A stretch of 64,000 nucleotides of DNA from Streptomyces hokutonensis. GTDB taxonomy: Bacteria > Actinomycetota > Actinomycetes > Streptomycetales > Streptomycetaceae. The notes below the pieces were generated by a model that worked only from the letters and a program-made list of their open reading frames with translations, was not told the DNA's origin and searched no databases. A program made the translations under genes and the position numbers. Shown piece by piece: positions 1 through 6,772 of this stretch (its first letter is position 1; each line of letters starts with the position of its first letter). The stretch lies in contig NZ_BARG01000065.1 in NCBI RefSeq assembly GCF_000376565.1, forward strand, positions 39,063-103,062, read 5' to 3'.

Positions 1-1
1 C

Positions 2-421
2 CTCGTACGCGTACGCGAGGAACCCAGGCTCCGCGAACAGGACTGGGGGAACTGGCAGGACCGGGACGACGTACGCCTCCAGAAGGCGTACCGGGACGCC
101 TACGGGCACTTCTTCTACCGCTTCGCCCAGGGCGAGTCCGGCGCCGACGTCTACGACCGGGTCGGCGGCTTCCTGGAGAGCCTGTACCGCAGCTTCGAGG
201 CCCCGGACCACCCGCCCAACGTGCTGCTGGTGACACACGGCCTGGCGATGCGACTCTTCTGCATGCGCTGGTTCCACTGGACGGTCGCGGAGTTCGAGTC
301 GCTGTCCAATCCGGGGAACGCCGAGATGCGGATGCTCGTTCTCGGAGACGACGGCCGGTACGCGCTGGACCGGCCGTTCGACAGCTGGCGGGATCCGGAG
401 CCGTACGGGATCAGTGGGTAG
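2..421 (+). CDS. Histidine phosphatase (phosphoglycerate mutase-like), 3' part
   Basis: This gene runs in from the left edge; 139 codons are visible, read in the frame beginning at base 2. The protein belongs to the histidine phosphatase superfamily. The fragment starts inside the phosphatase fold (DWGNWQ at visible residues 14-19, typical of the fungal-PGM-like subgroup). It contains the second catalytic histidine in VTHGLAMR (H at about residue 79). The first RHG motif must lie upstream of the window. It ends 12 bases before the next gene, so the two may be co-transcribed. The family acts on phosphomonoesters; the substrate cannot be told from this part. Confidence 0.85.
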   Translation, partial: LVRVREEPRLREQDWGNWQDRDDVRLQKAYRDAYGHFFYRFAQGESGADVYDRVGGFLESLYRSFEAPDHPPNVLLVTHGLAMRLFCMRWFHWTVAEFESLSNPGNAEMRMLVLGDDGRYALDRPFDSWRDPEPYGISG

Positions 422-433
422 GCTGGCGGACCG

Positions 434-1384
434 ATGACAACCGACTCCTATTCGAATTCTTCCGACTCCTCCAATCCTTCCGATTCTCCTGACTCTCCCG
501 GCGGGCGCCTGGGCCGCGCCCTGGCCAGCCTGCGCGGACTCGCCGTGGGGGACGCGCTGGGCTCCCAGTTCTTCGTCCCCGTGAACTACCCGCTCCTCAA
601 GCGCCGTGAGCTGCCCCCGGACCCCTGGCAGTGGACGGACGACACGGAGATGGCCTGCTCCGTGGTCGCGGTCCTCGCCGCCCACCACCGTGTCGACCAG
701 GACGCCCTGGCCCACTCCTTCGCGCAGCACCACGACTTCGACCGCGGCTACGGCCCCGCCGTCAACCGATTGCTGCGCCTCGTCCGCGAGGGCGGCGACT
801 GGCGCGAGCTGTCCGCCGCGCTCTTCAACGGACAGGGCTCATGGGGCAACGGCGCGGCGATGCGCATCGCACCCCTGGGCGCCTGGTACGCGGACGACCC
901 CGAGCAGGCGACCCACCAGGCCGAGATCTCGGCCTACCCCACGCACCAGCACCGTGAGGGCGTCGTCGGCGCCATGGCCGTCGCCGCGGCAGCCGCACTG
1001 ACCGCAGCCCCTGGCGGCCCGCCGAGCGCCGAGGCACTCCTCGACGGCGTCATCGCCCTCGTCCCGAAGAGCGCCGTCGGCACGGGACTGCGGCGCGCCC
1101 GCGACATGCTCGACTACGCCGATGCCGACACCGTCGCGGCGGTGCTGGGCTGCGGACGTCGTACGACAGCGCACGACACGGTCCCCTTCGCGCTCTGGTC
1201 GGCCGCTCGCGGTCTCGGCGACTACGCACAGGCGTTCTGGACCACCGCGCAGGTCGGCGGGGACGTGGACACCACCTGCGCCATCGTGGGCGGCGTGATC
1301 GCCGGCGGGAAGGCCGGGACGCCGCCCGCCGAGTGGGTGGAGCGGACGGAGGCCCTGCCGGGCTGGGCGCCGACAGCCGCCTGA
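434..1384 (+). CDS. ADP-ribosylglycohydrolase family protein
   Basis: The product is 316 aa, of normal length for the ADP-ribosylglycohydrolase fold (DraG/ARH3 family). These enzymes remove ADP-ribose from proteins or small molecules using two Mg ions. Visible motifs are GDALG at residues 39-43, WTDDTEM at 67-73 (metal ligands), and GGDVDTTCAIVGG near residue 280, which supplies the second acidic metal site. The first 24 residues are a Ser/Asp/Pro low-complexity tail and probably disordered. The gene starts 12 bp after the phosphatase stop and may share its transcript. The substrate is unknown; no DraT-like transferase lies nearby, so a general or nucleotide-derivative role is as likely as nitrogenase-type control. 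Confidence 0.9.
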   Translation: MTTDSYSNSSDSSNPSDSPDSPGGRLGRALASLRGLAVGDALGSQFFVPVNYPLLKRRELPPDPWQWTDDTEMACSVVAVLAAHHRVDQDALAHSFAQHHDFDRGYGPAVNRLLRLVREGGDWRELSAALFNGQGSWGNGAAMRIAPLGAWYADDPEQATHQAEISAYPTHQHREGVVGAMAVAAAAALTAAPGGPPSAEALLDGVIALVPKSAVGTGLRRARDMLDYADADTVAAVLGCGRRTTAHDTVPFALWSAARGLGDYAQAFWTTAQVGGDVDTTCAIVGGVIAGGKAGTPPAEWVERTEALPGWAPTAA

Positions 1385-1585
1385 CGGCTCCGACGTCCCT
1401 GTCGGCAGCGCCACCCGCACGCGACGGAAACTCTCTGTGCCCGATGGGAACTCTGCGTGACCGCCCGGCCGTTGTCCTGGCAGTCGCTGTGTGACACATG
1501 AGTCCACACAGGACAGACAGGACGCGAGAGTTGCGGGGGTGGTCATGGGGTTTTCGCCGATGCCGAGGCAGGTGCTGTTGCCGGT

Positions 1586-1612
1586 CGGTCGGGCCCGCGT
1601 CGGGCCCGACCG
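1586..1612. terminator. Bidirectional hairpin terminator
   Basis: A perfect 12-bp stem (CGGTCGGGCCCG and its complement) with a 3-nt loop lies immediately beyond the stop codon of the MFS gene on the minus strand. It also lies 200 bp beyond the ADP-ribosylglycohydrolase stop. There is no U tract, as is usual in this GC-rich group. Confidence 0.65.
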
Positions 1613-1613
1613 G

Positions 1614-3161
1614 TCAGCCGATCCCCGGACCCGCCGTGCCCGCGAGGGCGTCGAGGTCGCTCTTGCGGACCCGGATCACCAACCAGGCCGTGACCAGGGC
1701 GAGTACGGCCATCGCGGCGGCCGGGATGAAGGCCGTCGAGATGCCGTGCGCGAGCACCTCGTGCCCCCAAGGCGCGGGCAGCTGGTGCGACTTGGCGAAC
1801 TCCTGCTTCTGCTCCGCCGAACCGTCGGCCAGGAACTTCGGCAGCTGCTTCTTCGCCTCGTCCCTGCTGGCCGAGCCGAACACCGTGGTCAGGATGGACA
1901 GACCGAGCGAACCGCCCACCTGCTGCATGGCGTTGAGGAGCGCGGACGCGGCGCCCGCCTCGTGCGGGGCGACACCGGACACCGCGGTGATCGTCAGCGT
2001 CACGAAGTTCAGGCCCATGCCGAAGCCGAACACGAGCATGGGGCCGAGCACTCCGCCGACGTACGAGCTGTCCGAGCTGATGAGGGTCTGCCAGGCCAGC
2101 CCGATCACCGCGAGGGTCGACCCGACGAGCATGAACGGCCGTGGTCCGAACCGCGGCAGGAACTGCTGGGACAGCCCCGCGCCGGCCGCGATCACGACCG
2201 TCACCGGCAGGAAGGCGAGACCTGCCTGGATCGGGCTGTACCCCAGCACGTTCTGCACGAAGAGCACGATGTAGAAGAACATGCCGAACATCGCGGCGGC
2301 CAGGCTCAGCATGATCACGTAGGTGCCCGAGCGGTTGCGGTCGGCGAACATCCTGAGCGGGGTGATCGGTTCCTTGGCCCGCGTTTCGATGATCACGAAG
2401 GCCACCAGCAGGACGGCCGCCGCGCCGAAGGATCCGATGGTCAGGCTGTCGCGCCAGCCCTTGTCCGCCGCGCGGATGAAGCCGTAGACGAGGGATGCCA
2501 TGCCCGCCGTCGAGGTCAGCGCGCCCGCGATGTCGAACCGGCCGGTGTGCCGTTCGGACTCGCTGATGTACAGCGGTGTGAGGACGGCGATCAGCAGACC
2601 GATCGGCACGTTGACGAAGAGCACCCAGCGCCAGTCGAGCCACTCGGTGAGCATGCCGCCCGCGAGCAGGCCGATCGCGCCGCCGCCCGCCGAGACCGCG
2701 GCGAAGACGCCGAACGCCCTGTTGCGTTCCGGCCCTTCGGGGAACGTGGTGGTGATGAGCGCCAGCGAGGTGGGCGACGCGATCGCGCCACCCACGCCCT
2801 GCAGGACGCGTGCGGCCAGCAACTGCCAGGGTTCCTGGGCCAGTCCGCCGAGCAGCGAGGCGAAGGTGAAGAGCAGGATGCCGGTGATGAACACCCGGCG
2901 CCGGCCGAGGATGTCGCCGGCCCGGCCACCGAGAAGCAGCAGGCCGCCGAAGGTGAGCGTGTAGGCGCTGACGACCCAAGTGAGGTCGGTGGTGCTGAAA
3001 CTGAGTGCGGCTTGAATGTGCGGGAGAGCGATGTTCACAATCGTCGCGTCGAGTACCACCATGAGTTGGCAGGCCGCGATGACCGCGAGCGCGATGCCGG
3101 GATGTCCCTCCCGGCGGGCCGCTCCTGGTTTTGGCTTCTGGGTCAACTGAGAGGTTGTCAC
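1614..3161 (-). CDS. MFS multidrug exporter, DHA2 (EmrB/QacA) family
   Basis: The product is 515 aa, a 14-TM drug:H+ antiporter size. Hydrophobic helices are spread along its whole length. The loop 2-3 motif GGRAGDILGRRRVF (about residue 79) and the motif C-like PIGLLIAVL/GGAIGLLAGG region mark the DHA2 family. It starts with GTG and has GGGGGA about 7-12 nt upstream. It is divergent from a TetR gene, with two identical palindromes in the shared 187-bp region, so it is almost certainly repressed by that regulator and induced by an exported compound. The substrate is unknown. Confidence 0.9.
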   Translation of the reverse strand: MTTSQLTQKPKPGAARREGHPGIALAVIAACQLMVVLDATIVNIALPHIQAALSFSTTDLTWVVSAYTLTFGGLLLLGGRAGDILGRRRVFITGILLFTFASLLGGLAQEPWQLLAARVLQGVGGAIASPTSLALITTTFPEGPERNRAFGVFAAVSAGGGAIGLLAGGMLTEWLDWRWVLFVNVPIGLLIAVLTPLYISESERHTGRFDIAGALTSTAGMASLVYGFIRAADKGWRDSLTIGSFGAAAVLLVAFVIIETRAKEPITPLRMFADRNRSGTYVIMLSLAAAMFGMFFYIVLFVQNVLGYSPIQAGLAFLPVTVVIAAGAGLSQQFLPRFGPRPFMLVGSTLAVIGLAWQTLISSDSSYVGGVLGPMLVFGFGMGLNFVTLTITAVSGVAPHEAGAASALLNAMQQVGGSLGLSILTTVFGSASRDEAKKQLPKFLADGSAEQKQEFAKSHQLPAPWGHEVLAHGISTAFIPAAAMAVLALVTAWLVIRVRKSDLDALAGTAGPGIG

Positions 3162-3184
3162 TATGGGTCCCCCACAAGTGTGTT

Positions 3185-3204
3185 AGTGAACGCCCGCGTT
3201 CACT
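3185..3204. promoter_or_regulatory. TetR operator, copy 1
   Basis: A 20-bp palindrome, AGTGAACGC-CC-GCGTTCACT, has perfect 9-bp arms. It lies 24 bp upstream of the MFS start codon. It is identical in both arms to the palindrome at 3233-3252, with centres 48 bp apart. It is the expected binding site of the divergently encoded TetR protein. Confidence 0.85.
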
Positions 3205-3232
3205 GCCGCGTCAACGGTAGTGAGTCCCCGAC

Positions 3233-3252
3233 AGTGAACGCAAGCGTTCACT
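3233..3252. promoter_or_regulatory. TetR operator, copy 2
   Basis: A 20-bp palindrome, AGTGAACGC-AA-GCGTTCACT, has the same 9-bp arms as copy 1 and differs only in the 2-bp centre. It sits roughly mid-way between the two divergent genes, so both promoters can be covered. Confidence 0.85.
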
Positions 3253-3348
3253 TAACTCGCCCGCGTATGACGCGTCCCCCGTCGCTGCCGCGCGACGTGT
3301 CCCCCATCCCCGGAATTCCCCATTCCACTGCTCGCTGGAGAGACTCAG

Positions 3349-3972
3349 ATGGTTACTTCGGGCTGGACGGCCGCCCCCGCTCGGGCGACCTCCCTCCGCC
3401 GTCGCGGCGCCGTGCTCGAACGCGCGATCCTGGACGCCGCACTGGAGCAACTCAGTACGGTCGGCTGGAACGCCCTCACGATGGAAGGCGTCGCCGCCGG
3501 CGCCCAGACGGGCAAGGCCGCGGTCTACCGCCGCTGGTCCTCGAAGGAGGACCTCGTCGCGGACGCGTTGCAGGCCGGACTGCCGAGTCTGGAAGAGATG
3601 CCCGACCTCGGCGATGTGCGTGCGGATCTGCTGGCGCTGTGCACGCGGGCGCGCGACGCGATGTTCTCGCGCCCCGGATCCGCCCTGCGCTCAGTGATTC
3701 ACGAATGCGACATGGCGCAGGCGGAGCGCTTCCACGGCGTGATCATCGAAGGGGTCGTGGAACCGACGCTCCGGCTGATCCGCGACGCCGTCGACCGGGG
3801 AATCGAGCGGGGTCAGGCTCGTCCCGACGCTTCCAACAGCTATGTCTTCGACGCCATCCCGGCGATGATGATGTACAGATCGAAGGTGTGCGGCAGTGAA
3901 TGGAGCGACCAGGAGATCGAGGAAATGCTCGACCAGTTGATGCTTCCGCTGCTCCGGCCGAGCGGTGCCTGA
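3349..3972 (+). CDS. TetR/AcrR-family transcriptional repressor
   Basis: The product is 207 aa. The N-terminal TetR helix-turn-helix occupies residues 22-68 (LERAILDAALEQLSTVGWNALTMEGVAAGAQTGKAAVYRRW...KEDL). A TetR_C-type ligand-binding domain follows, ending EWSDQEIEEMLDQLMLPLLRP. The ATG start has GGAGAG about 8 nt upstream. It is divergent from the DHA2 exporter and faces two identical palindromic operators, the standard arrangement for a self-regulated efflux repressor. Confidence 0.92.
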   Translation: MVTSGWTAAPARATSLRRRGAVLERAILDAALEQLSTVGWNALTMEGVAAGAQTGKAAVYRRWSSKEDLVADALQAGLPSLEEMPDLGDVRADLLALCTRARDAMFSRPGSALRSVIHECDMAQAERFHGVIIEGVVEPTLRLIRDAVDRGIERGQARPDASNSYVFDAIPAMMMYRSKVCGSEWSDQEIEEMLDQLMLPLLRPSGA

Positions 3973-4054
3973 AGCCGGGCCGGGACGCTCTTGAGGGGAC
4001 CCTGGGAAACCGGGGTGTCGCAGGGGGTCCCGGGCGGCGTACCCTGAGGTCGCC

Positions 4055-4756
4055 ATGCCGTACGAACCACCTACTCACACCGTCGAGCGCTCACTCCGCG
4101 CCACGACCGGAGCCAAGGTCATTGCCGGCGTCGACGAGGTGGGGCGCGGCGCGTGGGCCGGCCCCGTCACCGTCTGCGCGGCGGTCACCGGACTGCGCCG
4201 ACCCCCCGAAGGACTCACCGACTCCAAGCTCATCGCGGTCAAGCGCCGTGCCCAACTCGCCGAGGAACTCCGCAAGTGGGTCACGGCGTACGCCCTGGGA
4301 CACGCCTCCCCGGAGGAGATCGACGACCTGGGGATGACGGCCGCGCTGCGGCTCGCCGCGGTGCGTGCCCTTGAGGCCTTGCCGGTTCGCCCGGACGCGG
4401 TCATTCTCGACGGGAAGCATGATTACCTCGGGGCCCCTTGGCGGGTCCGTACGGTGATCAAGGGCGACCAGTCGTGCGTGGCGGTGGCCGCGGCTTCGGT
4501 GATCGCCAAGGTTCAGCGCGACAAAATGATGGCCGAACTGGGCATCGACCATGCAGACTTCGCTTTTGCGGCCAACGCCGGGTATCCGTCACCCGTGCAC
4601 AAGGCCGCGCTGGAGGAGCGGGGCCCCACCCCGTACCACCGGTTGTCGTGGGCTTATCTTGATGCGCTGCCCCAGTGGCGGCACCTCAAGAAGGCCCGCA
4701 GTTGGGCGGAGGGAAACGTTCCGGAGATCGAGGGGCAGCTCGGCTTCGACTTCTGA
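4055..4756 (+). CDS. rnhB: Ribonuclease HII
   Basis: The product is 233 aa. It hydrolyses the RNA strand of RNA/DNA hybrids and removes single ribonucleotides from DNA. The signature GVDEVGRGAWAGP is at residues 25-37 (catalytic D27, E28). DSKL follows at about residue 56, and the third acidic residue is in VILDGKHD. The start is ATG with GAGG about 7 nt upstream. It is codirectional with the next gene, 68 bp downstream. Confidence 0.95.
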   Translation: MPYEPPTHTVERSLRATTGAKVIAGVDEVGRGAWAGPVTVCAAVTGLRRPPEGLTDSKLIAVKRRAQLAEELRKWVTAYALGHASPEEIDDLGMTAALRLAAVRALEALPVRPDAVILDGKHDYLGAPWRVRTVIKGDQSCVAVAAASVIAKVQRDKMMAELGIDHADFAFAANAGYPSPVHKAALEERGPTPYHRLSWAYLDALPQWRHLKKARSWAEGNVPEIEGQLGFDF

Positions 4757-4824
4757 CCGTTCCGCTCGCACTCATGTGCCACCCGCCGACGCGAGCGGCG
4801 CCAACGTTTGATAAAAATCAGCTC

Positions 4825-5466
4825 ATGCCTCTCATTCCCGAGGAGCCTCAGATTCACGAGAGTGCCCAGGGTCCCCGCGCCACTCCGGCCAGCGGCCGCG
4901 TCGCGCCGACCCCCCGTCCCGTACCAGGCCCCCGCCCCGCGGCGCCCTTGCGTCCCGGTCGCCCCGGCCCCCTGCGGCCCACGGCGCCGGTGCAACGCAC
5001 GCCGCGTGACGTGGCCGCCGTCAAGCCCGGACCGTCCGGTCCGGCTGCCCCCGCCGCTTCCGGCACCGCTGCGGCGACCCCGCAGATCCAGCTCGTCCCG
5101 GCCTCGGCCGAGGGTGCGCTGGACGCCGCCGAGGAAGCCGTCGACCTGCTTCTGGAGTCGGGCCGTACCCCCGGTGACGTGCTGGTGATCACCACCGGCG
5201 AACCGCACCCGTGGGCCGCCCACGAACTGTCCTTCGGTGAAGCGTCCTACTGGGCGCAGCACGACGCGCGCGACGACGTCTTCTACGCGGACGCCGCCGT
5301 CGCGGGCCGGGCCGCGTCCCGACCCGTCGTCGTGGTCGCCGTCAACGGAGGCCTCGACACCGTTGCCGCCACCGCACTGCCGCTGGCCCTCGGCCGGGCC
5401 GGCGCCCTGCTGATCGTCTGCGGCGACCCGCAGCAGATCAACTCGGTGCTGGGCGCGGGCGTCTGA
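4825..5466 (+). CDS. Conserved hypothetical protein with Pro-rich N-terminus
   Basis: The product is 213 aa when started at ATG 4825. An upstream in-frame start at 4675 would lie inside rnhB and is rejected. Residues 10-85 are Pro/Arg/Ala-rich and probably disordered. Residues 90-213 form a compact alpha/beta domain (AEEAVDLLLESGRTPGDVLVITTG...RPVVVVAVNGG...LPLALGRAGALLIVCGDPQQINSVLG). This pattern recalls the C-terminal part of superfamily-1 helicases (the GDPQQI-type end). No Walker A is present, so it is not an ATPase on its own. The function is not recognised. No Shine-Dalgarno is visible; the AT-rich stretch at 4810-4818 could be a -10 element serving a leaderless start. Confidence 0.75.
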   Translation: MPLIPEEPQIHESAQGPRATPASGRVAPTPRPVPGPRPAAPLRPGRPGPLRPTAPVQRTPRDVAAVKPGPSGPAAPAASGTAAATPQIQLVPASAEGALDAAEEAVDLLLESGRTPGDVLVITTGEPHPWAAHELSFGEASYWAQHDARDDVFYADAAVAGRAASRPVVVVAVNGGLDTVAATALPLALGRAGALLIVCGDPQQINSVLGAGV

Positions 5467-5497
5467 GAGCCCTCTCCGGAACGTCCGGAAGGCTCTC
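5465..5497. terminator. Hairpin terminator
   Basis: The outer stem GAGAGCC/GGCTCTC encloses an inner TCCGGA-ACG-TCCGGA hairpin. It begins at the stop codon of the preceding gene. Confidence 0.6.
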
Positions 5498-5714
5498 TGA
5501 GACCGACGGTGGCCACCTCGGGCGCCGTTGCGTCCGGCTGCGCAGGGTGAGCGATTCGCCGTGCCCGTAAGACCGGGCGCGGTTGACGAAGGGTGCCTTC
5601 CACAGGCGTTCCGTCCCGTCCCGTGCGTGGTGAATCGGCCGGGCGGGAGTCTTCACCCGGCGCGGCCCGGCGTCGTACGGACTTCTCCTGTAGGGGTCTC
5701 GTATCGCCGCCGTA

Positions 5715-5739
5715 CGGTCCGGGCGCGGAGCCCGGACCG
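5715..5739. terminator. Hairpin terminator for the minus-strand unknown gene
   Basis: A perfect 10-bp stem (CGGTCCGGGC/GCCCGGACCG) with a 5-nt loop lies 4 bp beyond the stop codon of the gene at 5744-6379. Confidence 0.65.
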
Positions 5740-5743
5740 GGTT

Positions 5744-6379
5744 TCAGCGGGCAGCGGCGCGGCGCAGAACCTCCGAGGCGGCGCCGCCGGTGCGGGGCAG
5801 CAGGGGCGGTACCTCGGACATGGCGAAAGGTTCCGGCGTCGAGTCCGCGCTCGGGCGTCGGCCGCCACGCCCCTCACCAAGCACCTGCCAGCCGTCACGG
5901 GTCAGTGTGATGTACGCCCCGCAGCGCAGCCCGTGCAGTGTGCAGGCGTCGCGCAGCCCCCACATCCACGCCCCGTCCTCCTCCGTCCAACGCGCGTCGC
6001 CCTCACGGCAGTAGAGCAGCACGGCGGTGCGCACCGGGGTGCGGCGACGCAGGTCGTGCGGGATGACCCGGCGCAGTTGCGCGAGCAGCGCGTTGCGGAA
6101 CATCCAGCCGTCGGCCGGGGCGGACCGGCGGACGAACGAGGCGCTCGCGAGCAGCCGCTCGTCCGGGTCGAGGACGGCCACGATCGCGGTCGCCGGTCTC
6201 GGGCGGTGCCGGGAGTGCAGCCCGCTGACGACCTCGCGGGGATTGCGCAGCAAGGGGATTCCGGCGGCGGCCCACTCGGAGGGTTCGAGCATACGGGCCA
6301 GAGGGTTGGCGGAAGCGGCGGACAGGTCGGCTGACGTCGACGTGGATGCCGCGGAGGACGGAGCGAATCCGAAGGTCAC
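5744..6379 (-). CDS. Conserved hypothetical protein, divergent from recQ
   Basis: The product is 211 aa with a GTG start and GGGAGG about 5 nt upstream. A Ser/Ala-rich N-terminal tail precedes a compact domain at about residues 60-170: ATAIVAVLDPDERLLASASFVRR, then FRNALLAQLRRVIPHDLRRRTPVRTAVLLYCREGD and WGLRDACTLHGLRCGAYITLTRDGW. The alternating beta/alpha pattern is clear, but no catalytic motif is recognised. It is transcribed away from recQ across a 393-bp region. No function is assigned. Confidence 0.7.
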   Translation of the reverse strand: MTFGFAPSSAASTSTSADLSAASANPLARMLEPSEWAAAGIPLLRNPREVVSGLHSRHRPRPATAIVAVLDPDERLLASASFVRRSAPADGWMFRNALLAQLRRVIPHDLRRRTPVRTAVLLYCREGDARWTEEDGAWMWGLRDACTLHGLRCGAYITLTRDGWQVLGEGRGGRRPSADSTPEPFAMSEVPPLLPRTGGAASEVLRRAAAR

Positions 6380-6743
6380 GGTCCTCCCTTCGGCTACGCG
6401 CCCACACTGCGGGCGAGGTCGGATTCGGGGGAGCGCACACCGCAGCAGAGCCCTACCGGATCACGGACGAACCGTGCGGGGAGCGGACTCCAATTCTTGC
6501 TGTCGAACTGGGATGCGGCAACGAGCAAATGGGGCCACAGCCCCTTATCTGATGGTCTGTGGCTTATATCCCTACCCAATGCGTCGTCCGGCGACGCCTG
6601 GGACGTTCGAGCACGACACTTTCGTACGCCATTGAGGTGCGGAAGGTCCAGAGGGTGCAGGTGGGCCAGGGGGCGTGGGGCGCCCGGGACAGGCGGTCGG
6701 GACGGCCGGAAGCGCCTCTTTACCGCGGCGGGGGATTGGGCCG
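6380..6743. other. Divergent intergenic region, no gene seen
   Basis: This is about 360 bp between the unknown minus-strand gene and the recQ promoter. It is less GC-rich than the flanks around 6490-6570. No open frame here has codon use like its neighbours. It presumably holds the promoter of the minus-strand gene, but no confident -35/-10 pair was identified. Confidence 0.5.
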
Positions 6744-6766
6744 TTGTCAGTGGCGTGAGGTTGCAT
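6744..6766 (+). promoter_or_regulatory. RecA-independent DNA-damage promoter motif (PafBC type) of recQ
   Basis: TTGTCAGTG (6744-6752), 8 bases, then TTGCAT (6761-6766). The known actinobacterial RecA-NDp motif is TTGTCRGTG-N8-TANNNT. The upstream element matches 9 of 9, the spacing is exact, and the -10 differs only at its second base. Transcription would begin about 7 nt after the -10, at base 6773, which is the A of the recQ ATG. This implies a leaderless, damage-inducible recQ mRNA. Confidence 0.7.
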
Positions 6767-6772
6767 GGGGAC

